A stretch of 64,000 nucleotides of DNA from Streptomyces sp. DH12 (GTDB lineage: Bacteria > Actinomycetota > Actinomycetes > Streptomycetales > Streptomycetaceae): NCBI RefSeq assembly GCF_020873895.1, contig NZ_JAHWGT010000002.1, forward strand, positions 186,001-250,000, written 5' to 3'. Within the stretch, counting starts at the first letter, position 1, and every line of letters starts with the position of its first letter. The position numbers were made by a program, and so were the translations under genes. The notes beneath the pieces were generated by a model, which made no database searches, had not been told where the DNA came from, and saw nothing but the letters and a program-made list of their open reading frames with translations. Shown in pieces: positions 1 through 8,740 of this stretch.

Positions 1-758
1 GAGGCCAGCACCTCGTACGCCGCGATGCTGCCCAGGCTGTGCCCGACCACGACGAGCGGCCCGCCGCCGTCCCGGTCGCGGGCGTCGGCGGCGGCGTCCA
101 GCGTGTCCGACACGACCTGCCGCACCGCGGGTCCGGCGCCGCCGAAGAAGTACGCGTGCACGTCCTCGAAGGAGTGCCGGACCAGCTGCCGGAACAGCGC
201 CGTGCGGGCGGGCCGGGGCAGGGGCAAAGCCCGCGGCAGCGGCTCGGCGCCCCGCCCGGGGCGCGGCTCCTCGGCGAGGGCGAGCGCCTCGGCCAGGTAC
301 GTCATGCCGTGCAGCCACCCGCCGAGCGGCGCCCCGCCGCGGGCACCGGCCGGCGCGGGACCGGCCCCGGCGGCCGGGACCGTGCCGGCGGCCCGGGTGC
401 GGGCCGTCCGCGCGGCGGCCCCCGAGGCGGTGCGGGCCGCGAAGTGGGCGGGGTCCTCCAGGGCCGGCTGCCGCGCCGGCGGCCCAGCGTCCGCCGCCGC
501 TTCCGCTTCCGCTTCCGCTTCCGCTTCGGCTTCGGCCCCGGCCTCCGCTTCGGCCTCGGCGACCGCGCCGGGCCGGCCCTCCAGCGGGTCACAGACGGCG
601 TCGGGAAGGGTGTCGGGCCGCAGCACCGGCGCCCAGTACGCCAGGTGCGACACGCTCCCCGCGTCGTGCCCGAACAGCGCCCGGTCCCACTGCGACCTGA
701 GCAGTTCGGCACGCGGCTTGGGGCCGCTGCCGTGGACGTACACGATCCGGGGTCGCAT
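1..758 (-). CDS. Alpha/beta hydrolase, partial
   Basis: The reading frame starts at an ATG on the minus strand and continues past the left edge; about 252 codons are visible. The N-terminus reads MRPRIVYVHGSGPKP, an oxyanion-loop type start. Near the window edge is VVVGHSLGS, a GHSLG nucleophile elbow of the alpha/beta hydrolase fold. The catalytic Asp and His would lie outside the window. The middle is a low-complexity Ala/Glu/Pro-rich stretch with repeated codons (around 500-560). It begins 15 bp after the endonuclease gene upstream on the same strand, so the two are probably co-transcribed. Substrate unknown. Confidence 0.75.
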   Translation of the reverse strand, partial: MRPRIVYVHGSGPKPRAELLRSQWDRALFGHDAGSVSHLAYWAPVLRPDTLPDAVCDPLEGRPGAVAEAEAEAGAEAEAEAEAEAEAAADAGPPARQPALEDPAHFAARTASGAAARTARTRAAGTVPAAGAGPAPAGARGGAPLGGWLHGMTYLAEALALAEEPRPGRGAEPLPRALPLPRPARTALFRQLVRHSFEDVHAYFFGGAGPAVRQVVSDTLDAAADARDRDGGGPLVVVGHSLGSIAAYEVLA

Positions 759-773
759 CGGGCCTCCCGCGCC

Positions 774-1727
774 TCAGATGTCCATCACGGTCTCGTCGGG
801 TGCCTCCAGCCGCCGCCACCGCGACTCCGGGGAGCGCGCCGCCGGCATCAGGTCGGCGCCCGGCAGGGGCCCGAGGTCCAGTCCGGTCAGCAGGGCCACG
901 TCCGCGACCGGCACCTGGTACGTCCGGAAGGCGCCCAGCGGCGGAGGGGCGCCGGGCACCGCGCCGGCCAGCGCCCGGTCCGCGTCGCGCGTCAGGTCGG
1001 GGCTCTGGTCGAGGACGTACGCCGTCGCCGCGAGCCGCCCCTCGTGGACGAAGGCGGCGACCTTCCAGAAGCGCAGCGGCACCTGCACACCCCGGTAGGG
1101 CGGGTCCGCGTCGTGCAGCACCGGACCGGTCAGCACGGTGAGCTTGCGGTCGTGCCGCGCGGCGTGGTCGAGGAGGTGGTTCTCCAGCCCCTGCCACACC
1201 TGCTTGCCCTGGTTGAACACGTCGGCCTGCGGCGCGGCGTTCGTGTAGTGGAACGTGTCGGCGTCGGCGCGGTGGGCCACGGCGACGGCGCCCCACACCG
1301 GGTCGAGGCGGCGCACGAGATGGCCCCGGTCCAGGGAGTTGTCCCGGTACACCTCCGGTCCCGCCTGCCAGTCCTCCGCGACGCGCGGGTCGTACCGCCA
1401 CACGTCGTCGCGCGGCACGTCCTCCACCAGCCGCCCGCCGTCGACGCACACGGCGGTGGCCGCCGCGAGCCGCCGGTCCGGCCGCAGCACCACGCTGAAG
1501 TGCGTGTACGGCAGGACGACCGTCTCCACGCCGGCCGCTGCCAGGCGCGGCAGCGGCACCAGGGGCCCGAGGAACGCCTCGTCGTACCCGCTGCGGTCGG
1601 CGAGCGCCCCGGCCCGGCCCTCCGGTTCCGCCCCGCCGTCCGGCCCGCGGCGGCGGCCCTCGGGACCGGCTCCGTCGCCCGGCTCGCCGCGGCCCACAGG
1701 CCCGTCCCGATCATCGGATGGGGTCAT
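774..1727 (-). CDS. DNA/RNA non-specific endonuclease (NUC1 family)
   Basis: A 317-residue protein counted from the ATG at 1727; an in-frame ATG at 1778 would add 17 residues. The NUC1 signature DRGH is at residues 133-136, with His136 as the expected general base. It is followed by HYTNAAPQADVFNQGKQVW, where Asn163 is the expected metal-binding Asn of the NAAPQ motif. This family cuts DNA and RNA without sequence preference using one divalent metal. No signal peptide is seen, so a cytoplasmic enzyme is likely, which would be toxic unless controlled. It sits between an alpha/beta hydrolase gene (same strand) and a divergent caspase gene, a setting compatible with a self-toxicity or defence locus. 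Confidence 0.85.
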   Translation of the reverse strand: MTPSDDRDGPVGRGEPGDGAGPEGRRRGPDGGAEPEGRAGALADRSGYDEAFLGPLVPLPRLAAAGVETVVLPYTHFSVVLRPDRRLAAATAVCVDGGRLVEDVPRDDVWRYDPRVAEDWQAGPEVYRDNSLDRGHLVRRLDPVWGAVAVAHRADADTFHYTNAAPQADVFNQGKQVWQGLENHLLDHAARHDRKLTVLTGPVLHDADPPYRGVQVPLRFWKVAAFVHEGRLAATAYVLDQSPDLTRDADRALAGAVPGAPPPLGAFRTYQVPVADVALLTGLDLGPLPGADLMPAARSPESRWRRLEAPDETVMDI

Positions 1728-1880
1728 GATCTGACCAGTACCGCGCGCTCGCCTGCCCCCAACGGCACGGCCCCCCACGCCACCCCATCAGCGCACCCCC
1801 GGGGCGGGCCGTTCAGGCGGATTCGCGGTCCGGCCGCCGTACGCGAGGTTGGCCCGGCCGCCGCGCACGGAAGGCATGCG

Positions 1881-2015
1881 GACGACCGGTGCCAGACGAC
1901 CGGTGCCAGACGACTGGTGCCAGACGACTGGTGCCTGACGACCGGTGCCAGACGACTGGTGCCTGACGACCGGTGCCTGACGACCGGCGACCGATCGGCC
2001 GGCGACCGATCGGCC
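1881..2015. repeat. 14-bp tandem repeats before the caspase gene
   Basis: Seven head-to-tail copies of a 14-bp unit, GACGACYGGTGCCW, run from 1881 to 1978. Variation is confined to C/T at position 7 and A/T at the last position. A partial eighth unit leads into two perfect 15-bp copies of GGCGACCGATCGGCC (1986-2015). They fill the spacer between the divergent endonuclease and caspase genes and end 30 bp before the caspase ATG. Possible roles are a multi-site operator or a slippage-variable promoter spacer. There is no spacer diversity, so this is not a CRISPR. Confidence 0.9.
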
Positions 2016-2045
2016 GACGTCCGCAGCCCCCGCGAGGAGCCCCCC

Positions 2046-2894
2046 ATGGCCGCTGCCGGCCTTTCCCTGCACATCGGCCTCAACACCGTCGACCCCGCCC
2101 GCTACGACGGCTGGGACGGGCGGCTGGCCGCCTGCGAGAACGACGCCCGCGACATGGCGGCCCTCGCCCGCGCCGCCGGCTTCTCCGACACGGTGCTGCT
2201 CGGCGCCGACGGCACCGTCGAGAACGTCACCGCCGCCCTGCGCGCCGCGGCGGACCGGCTCCGCGACGGCGACGCGCTGCTCGTCACGTACTCCGGCCAC
2301 GGCGGGCAGGTACCCGACGACACGGGCGCGGGCGACGAGCCGGACGCCCTGGACGAGACGCTGGTGCTGTACGACCGGCAGCTCCTGGACGACGAGCTCA
2401 ACCGCGAGCTCGCCCGGTGCGCCACGGGCGTGCGGATCCTGGTCGTGCTCGACTGCTGCCACAGCGGCACCGGCATCGAGGTGCGGGAGCTGCTGAGGCC
2501 CGAGGCCCTGGACGCCCAGTTCGGCACGGCGGACCCCGAGGGCGTCGAGGCGGCGTCCCGCCTCATGCCCCTCGCCCGGCAGGGCGCCCTCTACCAGCGG
2601 GACAAGGACTTCTTCCACGGCCTCCGACGGGAGTTGCGCACCGGCGGCGTCCGCCCGGCCGACGCGGTGCTGATCTCCGCCTGCCAGGACAACCAGCTCG
2701 CCTCCGACGGCCGGGTGAACGGCGCCTTCACCGGGACGCTGCTGGACGTGTGGGACCGGGGCGCCTTCCGCGGCGACCACCGCGCCTTCCACCGGGCGAT
2801 CCTGCGCCGGATGCCGGCGAACCAGAGCCCGAACCTCCACGTGTCCGGCCACCCGCCGGAGGCGTTCCTCGCCGAACGCCCCTTCACCGTCTGA
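2046..2894 (+). CDS. Caspase-family (C14) protease
   Basis: A 282-residue single-domain caspase-fold protease. The catalytic dyad is visible: His85 in TYSGHGGQ and Cys138 in VVLDCCHSGTG, matching the SGHG and D-x-C-H-S-G motifs of metacaspases and bacterial caspases. The acidic segment after the His (DDTGAGDEPDALDE) fits the P1-binding loop of enzymes that cut after basic residues. The start is set by GAGGAG ten bases upstream of the ATG. There is no fused sensor domain. The divergent endonuclease and hydrolase genes across the repeat-filled spacer could be partners or targets; that is inference. Confidence 0.9.
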   Translation: MAAAGLSLHIGLNTVDPARYDGWDGRLAACENDARDMAALARAAGFSDTVLLGADGTVENVTAALRAAADRLRDGDALLVTYSGHGGQVPDDTGAGDEPDALDETLVLYDRQLLDDELNRELARCATGVRILVVLDCCHSGTGIEVRELLRPEALDAQFGTADPEGVEAASRLMPLARQGALYQRDKDFFHGLRRELRTGGVRPADAVLISACQDNQLASDGRVNGAFTGTLLDVWDRGAFRGDHRAFHRAILRRMPANQSPNLHVSGHPPEAFLAERPFTV

Positions 2895-3385
2895 GCCCCG
2901 GCCGGCCGGCGGGGAGGCGCCGGGCCGGCGGCCGTCAGCCGAAGAGGGACCGGACCCGGATCGTCCGTACGGGCCGCTCCCGCCATGACGACGCCGCTCG
3001 CCCGGTCCGCGTGCCGCTCCCCGCCCCGTGCGCGGGCAGCCGCCCACCGGCGGTGCCGCCGCGCCCGCCGGCCGCCGGGCCGGGCTTCACCCCGGGCCGT
3101 CCGGCCGTGCGCGGGGTGCCGGTGGTCTCCTCTGCGCGCTCGCGTCCGGGCCGTCCGGTCCGTTCGGGCCGCCCGGTCCGTCCCGGCCGTTCGGGCCTTC
3201 TGGTCTCCTCGGGCCGCCCGGCCTGCCCGGTCCGCTCCGGCTCGGGTCCTGGTGTCCTCGTCACCGCGCCACCTCCTTCGCCCCCGTGTCGTCCGTCCCC
3301 CGCGTCCTTCGTCCCCACCCGCTCGGGGTCCACCCACGCGGGTCTCATCTGTTCGGGCCCCGGAACCTGTGCGCGCGTCGGCCGT
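2895..3385. other. GC-rich region without a convincing gene
   Basis: This 491-bp gap lies between the convergent ends of the caspase and CBS genes. It contains an imperfect array built on GGGCCG/CGGTCC words (about 3150-3240). A minus-strand frame of 137 codons (2938-3348) is almost entirely Arg, Gly, Thr and Pro and lacks a plausible ribosome site. I see no conserved domain and treat the stretch as non-coding. Confidence 0.5.
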
Positions 3386-3985
3386 TCACGGCACCGGCGA
3401 CACCCGCTCGGTGTCCCGCCGGGGCGCCAGTCCGGGCAGCACCGGGTACGGGGCCGGCGGCGCCGGGGCCGTGCCGGGTGGCGGTGCGGCCCGGCGGCCG
3501 GCCAGCGCGGCCACCACGTCGGCCGCCGTCAGCAGCCCGGCCAGCGTCCCGCCGTCCGTCACCACCGGCAGCGCGTCGCAGTCGTTGGCGTCCAGCACGT
3601 CCACCGCGCGGCGCACCGGGTCCCGCTCGCGCAGCACCACGCACCGCCGGCAGCGCGCGAGGTCGCCCGCGTACCGCCGCGACAGCGACACCGCGGGCGC
3701 CGCGCACACCGCCGCCACCTCGGCCCGGTCCAGCACACCGGCGCAGCGGCCGTCGGGCAGGACCACGGGCAGGTGCCGCTCGCCGGTCCGTTCGAACAGC
3801 TCCCAGCAGACGAGCAGCGTCTCCTCGGCCGCGACCGCGACGAGCCGGGTGCGCATCACGTCTCCGACCCGCCGGTCGAGCAACGGTATCGACCCGGCCC
3901 CCGTCGGCGGCTCCCCGCCCGGGCCCGGCACCTCGACGGGGGCGGGGGCGCCGGGGGCGTCCCGTGCCGGCGCGTGCATCGTCAT
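3386..3985 (-). CDS. Tandem CBS-domain protein
   Basis: A 199-residue protein with a Pro/Gly/Ala-rich N-terminus of about 40 residues, then two CBS modules. The first contains [18 protein letters not shown] and [17 protein letters not shown]. The second contains [24 protein letters not shown] pairs bind adenine nucleotides and usually regulate a partner protein. The ATG at 3985 is chosen because GGGAGG lies 6-7 bases upstream; an in-frame ATG at 3979 is less well placed. The next gene on the same strand encodes a phosphoribosyltransferase-hydrolase fusion, an arrangement typical of actinobacterial stress loci with universal-stress and CBS genes. Confidence 0.8.
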   Translation of the reverse strand: MTMHAPARDAPGAPAPVEVPGPGGEPPTGAGSIPLLDRRVGDVMRTRLVAVAAEETLLVCWELFERTGERHLPVVLPDGRCAGVLDRAEVAAVCAAPAVSLSRRYAGDLARCRRCVVLRERDPVRRAVDVLDANDCDALPVVTDGGTLAGLLTAADVVAALAGRRAAPPPGTAPAPPAPYPVLPGLAPRRDTERVSPVP

Positions 3986-4100
3986 GACGGCCTCCCGGGC
4001 TGTGACCGCCGGAAGGAGCCTCCCGGCGTCGCCTTCCCTTCCACTGTGGGCCCTTTCCGGGGTGGTGCAAGAGGGCCGCCGCACCTCCCCCTTCCGGTGC

Positions 4101-5513
4101 TCATCCCGCACCCCGGGGCGCGGATCGCGGGAGGTGGCCCAGGAACCAGGCGGCGGCCGACCGCTCGACCCGCTCCATGGCCCCCGGCTCCTCGAACAGG
4201 TGCGTCGCGCCCGGCACCACCTCCAGCGCGTGCTCGCAGCGCAGCCGACCGGCGGCCCACCGGTTCAGCGGCAGTACCGACGTGTCCGCCCCGCCCACGA
4301 TCAGCAGCACCGGCGCCCGTACGTCGCCGAGCCGGTCTCCGGCGAGGTCCGGACGGCCACCGCGGCTGACGACGGCCGCGACGTCCGCGCCGGGCTCCGC
4401 GGCGGCGGCCAGCGCGGCCGCCGCGCCGGTGCTGGCACCGAAGTAGCAGACCGGCGGGGTCCCGGCGCTGCGGAGCCAGGCCGTCGCCCCGGCCAGCCGC
4501 CGGGCCAGCAGCGGGACGTCGAAGACCCGCTCGCGGTCCCTCCCCTCGTCCTCGGTGAGCAGGTCGAACAGCAGCGTGCCCAGGCCCTCCCGCCGCAGCG
4601 CCCGGGCGACGGCGCGGTTGCGGGGGCTGAGACGGCCGCTGCCGCTGCCGTGCGCGAAGACCACGACGCCCGCGGCGCGGTCGGGCAGCACCAGGTCACC
4701 GGCGAGGCGTACGCCGTCGGCCACCACCTCGACCGGTCCGTCCGCCACCTCCGTGCCCGCCCCCCGCCCGGCTCCGCCGAGGGTGCGGGACGCGCCTTCG
4801 CTCCTGCCCTCGCCCCCGTCACCGCCGCCGCTCCCGGTTCCGCCCGCCGTTCCGGTTCCGGTTCCGTTCTCCGGCGCGGGCGGGTCGTGCCGGGCGAGCA
4901 GTTCGGCGACCTCCTCGTCACTCGTCTGCGTGAAGTCGTCGTACCACTGGCCGACCGAGCCGAACCCGTCGGGCGACGCCAGGCACACCACCTCGTCCGC
5001 CTCCCGCCGCAGCAGCGCCACCGCCTCGCGCGGGGCCACCGGCACGGCCAGCACCACCCGGACCGCGCCGTGCGCCCGCGCCACCCGGCAGGCGGCCAGC
5101 GCGGTCGACCCCGTCGCCACCCCGTCGTCCACCAGCACGGCGGTACGCCCCCGCAGCGGCACCGCGCCGCGGTCGCGCCGGTACCGGCGCAGCCGCGCCT
5201 CCAGGACCGCCCGCTCGGCCTCCTCCACCCGCGTCCGGTCGTGCTCGCCGACCGCGGCGGCCCGTACGACGGAGTCGTTGACGATCCGTACGCCGTCCTC
5301 GCCGATCGCGCCGAAGCCCACCTCCGGACGGGACGGCACCCCCAGCTTCCGCACCACCAGGACGTCCAGCGGCGCGCCGAGCGCCTCCGCCACCCGGTGG
5401 GCGACGGGGACCCCGCCGCGCGGCAGCCCGAGGACGACGGGGTCGCGCGGGTCCCGCGCCGCCACGGCGGCGGCCAGCCGCCTACCGGCGTCCGCACGGT
5501 CCGTGAACCGCAT
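4101..5513 (-). CDS. Phosphoribosyltransferase-dienelactone hydrolase fusion
   Basis: A 470-residue two-domain protein. Residues about 1-205 are a type I phosphoribosyltransferase: VVLGLPRGGVPVA near the start and the PRPP loop AVLVDDGVATGST. After a Gly/Thr/Glu-rich linker, residues about 260-470 form an alpha/beta hydrolase of the dienelactone-hydrolase type. It has the oxyanion segment VVVFAHGSGSGR, a nucleophile region YFGASTGAAAA and a late catalytic His in GATHLFEEPG. The fusion is known in actinobacteria, but its substrates are not established. The start at 5513 is supported by GGGAGG upstream; an in-frame ATG at 5654 has none. Confidence 0.85.
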   Translation of the reverse strand: MRFTDRADAGRRLAAAVAARDPRDPVVLGLPRGGVPVAHRVAEALGAPLDVLVVRKLGVPSRPEVGFGAIGEDGVRIVNDSVVRAAAVGEHDRTRVEEAERAVLEARLRRYRRDRGAVPLRGRTAVLVDDGVATGSTALAACRVARAHGAVRVVLAVPVAPREAVALLRREADEVVCLASPDGFGSVGQWYDDFTQTSDEEVAELLARHDPPAPENGTGTGTAGGTGSGGGDGGEGRSEGASRTLGGAGRGAGTEVADGPVEVVADGVRLAGDLVLPDRAAGVVVFAHGSGSGRLSPRNRAVARALRREGLGTLLFDLLTEDEGRDRERVFDVPLLARRLAGATAWLRSAGTPPVCYFGASTGAAAALAAAAEPGADVAAVVSRGGRPDLAGDRLGDVRAPVLLIVGGADTSVLPLNRWAAGRLRCEHALEVVPGATHLFEEPGAMERVERSAAAWFLGHLPRSAPRGAG

Positions 5514-5704
5514 GCCGCCTCCCGCCCGTTCTGCCGGGATGCCGTCGGAGTGCGTGGTTCCTCCGCCTTCCATCGTAGGCACGCCGTGCGGGCCGGGCAG
5601 CAGGGAGCCTGAGCGGCGTCCGTCGCCGAACCGGTATGCCGACACGCCGTACACGCGCCGTGTCGCAGTTGGGCCGAACGGGTGAGGGAGGCGAGGATGG
5701 GTCC

Positions 5705-6103
5705 ATGAGTAGGTACGAGAGGTACGACGTCACCGACGAACAGTGGGAGGGCCTGGCGCAGGTCGTCCCGCTGCGGGGGCGCGACGAATGGCCGTCGAGG
5801 GTCGACCACCGCATGTTCCCCGAGGACTCCGAGGCCGTCGCGCAGCGCCGCATGGTGGTGCTGCGCGTCCAGGTCTTCGCGGACGCGCGGGAGGTCGCCG
5901 AGTACCTCGTCGCGCAGGTCCCGGTGCTGCTGGACCTGACCAGCGCCGAGACCGACGTCGCCAAGCGCATCCTGGACTTCAGCAGCGGCGTCGTCTTCGG
6001 TCTCGGCAGCGCCATGCACCGGGTCGACCGGAACGTCTTCCTCCTCGCCCCGGCGGGTACGGAGGTCGAGGGCGCGGCGGCCGCGGCCGTCCCCCACGCG
6101 TAG
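5705..6103 (+). CDS. SepF-like cell-division protein
   Basis: A 132-residue protein. The C-terminal 80 residues match the SepF fold: VVLRVQVFADAREVAEYL, then VPVLLDLTSAETDVAKRILDF and SGVVFGLGSAMHRVDRNVFLL. SepF anchors FtsZ to the membrane and helps align the division ring. The N-terminus is short and lacks the usual amphipathic membrane helix, suggesting one of the SepF paralogues of Streptomyces rather than the ftsZ-linked copy. The start at 5705 has GGAGG upstream. The gene is divergent from the fusion hydrolase gene. Confidence 0.75.
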   Translation: MSRYERYDVTDEQWEGLAQVVPLRGRDEWPSRVDHRMFPEDSEAVAQRRMVVLRVQVFADAREVAEYLVAQVPVLLDLTSAETDVAKRILDFSSGVVFGLGSAMHRVDRNVFLLAPAGTEVEGAAAAAVPHA

Positions 6104-6181
6104 CTCGTTCGTAGGAAGCCTGTTCGGGCGGAACGGTTCCCCTCGGGGCGCCCCCGGGACGCCCTCGTACGGTGGCCGACC

Positions 6182-7594
6182 ATGGACTCCACCACGACGC
6201 GCGACCGCGCCGGCGGGGACGCCGCGCGCGACGCCCGGCACGCCGTGCGCGCCGCCCGCCCCACCCGCCCGTTACCCGGGGCGCGCCGCCCGGACGGCGC
6301 CGTGCCCGCCGCGCGCCCCGTGCGCCCGGTCGTCACCGAACTGCGGCTGTCCGCCTTCCGGTCGCACCGGGGCGCGGTGTTCCCGATCGGCCCGCTGACG
6401 CTGTTCACCGGCCCGAGCGGAAGCGGCAAGTCCGCGGCGCTCCAGGCGTACGAGGCGCTGGCCGGGCTCGGCGCGGGCGCCGCGCTGGACACGGTCTTCC
6501 CGGACCCCGGGGCCTGTGTGCCCGAGGGCGCTCCCGCGGACGCGCAGGGGCGGCGCGGCTTCCGCGTCGGCTGCACCACCGACGGGCCGGCCGGGCCGGT
6601 GCGGCTCGACCTCGCCGTCCAGGCCGAGCCGCGGCTGCGCGTGGTGGGCGAGCGGCTGACGGGTGGCGACGGGCGCACCCTGCTGGCCACGGCGCTGCGC
6701 GACCCGGGGCGCCGCTCGGTGCACGCCGAGTGGTACACCTCCGGCCCCGCCCCGGCGACCCGCGCGCCGCTGCCCGACGACCGGCTGGCCACCGCCCTGC
6801 TGCCGCTGCGCGTGGCGGGGAAGGACGACGGCCAGCTGCGGGTGCTCGCGGCGGCCGAGCAGACGCTGATGGCGCTGCGGTCGGTCTTCGCCTGCGACCC
6901 GCGCCCCTCGCTCATGCGCGCCCCCGTCGCGCCCGTCGAGGGCCGGCTGCGGCGCGGCTGCGACAACCTCGCCGAGGTGCTGCACCGCACCCGCGCCGAC
7001 TGCGCCCGGCGGCACGCGCGGCTGGTGGCGCTGGCGCGGGCCGGGTGCGCTGGCCCCGTCCGGGGCGTGGACGCCGAGACGCTGCCGGACGGGACGGTAC
7101 GCGCGCTGCTGGTGCGGCACGCGGCGGGCGACGGCGGACCCGGTCCGGGCGCGGGGCGGGGCGCGGGCAGGCCGCCCGGTGCCGGTACCGGCGCGGTCGG
7201 GGGATTCGGCGGGGCCGCGGCCGGGGGCGTCGGCGGCGGTGCCGTCAGGGGTGTCGGCGGCGGTGCGGTGGGCGGTCGGATCGCCGGCACGCCGCTGGAC
7301 CGGCTCGGGGACGGCGAACTGCGCTACCTGGCCCTCGGACTGGTGCTGCTGACGGGGCCCGGCGTCCTCGCCGTCGACCAACCCGCCGAGGTGCCCGGAC
7401 CGATGCAGGCGCTCACGGTCCTCGCGGACGGTTTCGACCGGGGCCTCGACGCCCGCCAGGCGCACGAGTTGACCGCCCTCGCCGCCGCGATCTGCGCCGA
7501 CGGCCACATGCGGCTGATCGGCGCGGTGGGGGAGACGGGCGCGGGGGCCGCCCGCGCGTGCCCCGGGGCGACGGTGGTAGACCTGACCCCGTGA
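6182..7594 (+). CDS. AAA/ABC-type ATPase (SMC/RecF-like)
   Basis: A 470-residue ATPase. After about 50 Arg/Ala-rich residues comes VTELRLSAFRSHRGAVFPIG and the Walker A GPSGSGKS, the beginning of RecF/SMC-like head domains. Near the C-terminus LGDGELRYLAL resembles the ABC signature and VLAVDQPAE a Walker B with Gln in place of the usual Glu-Pro context. A Gly-rich low-complexity insert is at about residues 320-355. The stop overlaps the next start by 4 bases (GTGA), so it is translationally coupled to a MazG-like enzyme. Function unknown. Confidence 0.7.
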   Translation: MDSTTTRDRAGGDAARDARHAVRAARPTRPLPGARRPDGAVPAARPVRPVVTELRLSAFRSHRGAVFPIGPLTLFTGPSGSGKSAALQAYEALAGLGAGAALDTVFPDPGACVPEGAPADAQGRRGFRVGCTTDGPAGPVRLDLAVQAEPRLRVVGERLTGGDGRTLLATALRDPGRRSVHAEWYTSGPAPATRAPLPDDRLATALLPLRVAGKDDGQLRVLAAAEQTLMALRSVFACDPRPSLMRAPVAPVEGRLRRGCDNLAEVLHRTRADCARRHARLVALARAGCAGPVRGVDAETLPDGTVRALLVRHAAGDGGPGPGAGRGAGRPPGAGTGAVGGFGGAAAGGVGGGAVRGVGGGAVGGRIAGTPLDRLGDGELRYLALGLVLLTGPGVLAVDQPAEVPGPMQALTVLADGFDRGLDARQAHELTALAAAICADGHMRLIGAVGETGAGAARACPGATVVDLTP

Positions 7595-7959
7595 CGGAAC
7601 TGGACGTAGCGGGACTGCAGCGCAGGCTGGCCGAGTTCGCGGCCTCGCGCGAGTGGCAGCCCTACCACACCCCGAAGAACCTGGCGGCGGCGCTGAGCGT
7701 CGAGGCGGCCGAACTGCTGGAGATCTTCCAGTGGTTGACGCCCGAGGAGGCGGCCCGGGTCATGGACGACCCGGAGACCGCCCACCGGGTCGCCGACGAG
7801 GTCGCCGACGTGCTGGCCTACCTGCTCCAGTTCTGCGGGGCGCTCGGCGTCGACCCGCTGGCAGCGCTCTCCGCCAAGATCGACAGGAACGAGCGGCGCT
7901 TCCCGGTGGGACGGCCGCCGGGGCGGTCCGCGAGGGCGGATCGTCACTCTTCGGAGTGA
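7591..7959 (+). CDS. MazG-like nucleotide pyrophosphohydrolase
   Basis: A 122-residue all-alpha NTP pyrophosphohydrolase. The metal-binding pattern is visible as VEAAELLEIFQW and, after about 30 residues, ADEVADVLAYLLQF (ExxE then ExxD). It also carries HTPKNLAAALSVEA, typical of the RS21-C6/MazG-like branch, which removes non-canonical or excess (deoxy)nucleoside triphosphates. The GTG at 7591 overlaps the ATPase stop by 4 bases. The C-terminal 15 residues are Arg/Gly-rich and variable. Confidence 0.85.
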   Translation: MTELDVAGLQRRLAEFAASREWQPYHTPKNLAAALSVEAAELLEIFQWLTPEEAARVMDDPETAHRVADEVADVLAYLLQFCGALGVDPLAALSAKIDRNERRFPVGRPPGRSARADRHSSE

Positions 7960-8084
7960 TCCACTTATTCAAACTGAGCTTCGTGTCCACAGATTTCCGA
8001 ATTCCCCTGGTGTTTCGGCTCGGATGGCCTCACTCTGGGTAGTGAGTCAGTGAGCGGAAAGTCGTACGAACGGGGGCGGCGTAC

Positions 8085-8714
8085 ATGGATGCGGAGCGGC
8101 TCATCTCCCTCAGCCGGAGTGACCTCGCGGAGAGCCGGGGGGCGTTGGACGTCATGGCGTCCGTCTGGCAGGCGCAGAGCCTCGCCCAGGCGATCGGCGA
8201 CCACCTGGCCCTCTTCGGGCCGCAGGAGCTGAAGGGCGACGCGCGCGGGCTCGGCGAGATCGGCGGCCGCGGCGTGCCCGGACCGGACCACCCGGTGCGG
8301 CGGGGCGCGGCGCGCGCGGCGCAGCTGTCCGGGATCTCCGACCCGCACGGCGCGTTACTCGCGCTGGGCGTGCTGCTGGGGGAGGTGGGCATCGCCCTCG
8401 TCGGGGTGGCCTGCGCCACCGACGAGGAAGGGCTCTACTGGCAGTGCATCGACGCGATCGACGCCGCCGACGAGTCCAGCGACCGGGTCCGCGTCATGCT
8501 CCGCCGGCTCACGGTCGGCGACCGCGCGAGACCTCCCGGAGGGGCGGCCGGCCAGCCGGGCAGGCGCGCGGGCCGGCCGGGGTGCACGGAGTGCGGCGGC
8601 GCGCCGCCCAGGGCGTCCGCGCCGCGGCCCGCGACGGGCGAGCGCCCGATCGACGGGGCGCGCCCGGAGCGGGTGGACGTCGCGGACCCGGCGGACTCGG
8701 CGGCGGGTTCGTGA
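8085..8714 (+). CDS. Streptomyces hypothetical protein
   Basis: A 209-residue protein. The first 145 residues look folded and helical (MDAERLISLSRSDLAESR onward, with a hydrophobic LLALGVLLGEVGIALVGVAC). The last 60 residues are Arg/Gly/Pro-rich. It resembles a conserved Streptomyces family often placed after MazG-like genes, but I assign no function. The 125-bp upstream region is more AT-rich than its surroundings and is the likely promoter. Confidence 0.6.
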   Translation: MDAERLISLSRSDLAESRGALDVMASVWQAQSLAQAIGDHLALFGPQELKGDARGLGEIGGRGVPGPDHPVRRGAARAAQLSGISDPHGALLALGVLLGEVGIALVGVACATDEEGLYWQCIDAIDAADESSDRVRVMLRRLTVGDRARPPGGAAGQPGRRAGRPGCTECGGAPPRASAPRPATGERPIDGARPERVDVADPADSAAGS

Positions 8715-8740
8715 CCGTCGGGTGGAGGCGGGGGAGGGCG

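Noticed and set aside
1881-2015. Regular short repeats as a CRISPR array
   Set aside because: The units abut with no unique spacers, and no cas gene is present.
2938-3348. Minus-strand open frame of 137 codons
   Set aside because: Composition is almost only Arg/Gly/Thr/Pro, there is no ribosome site, and it is explained by GC-rich repeats.
1973-5612. Very long plus-strand open frames over the caspase, CBS and hydrolase genes
   Set aside because: Arg/Pro-rich shadow frames caused by high GC at third positions of real genes on other frames.
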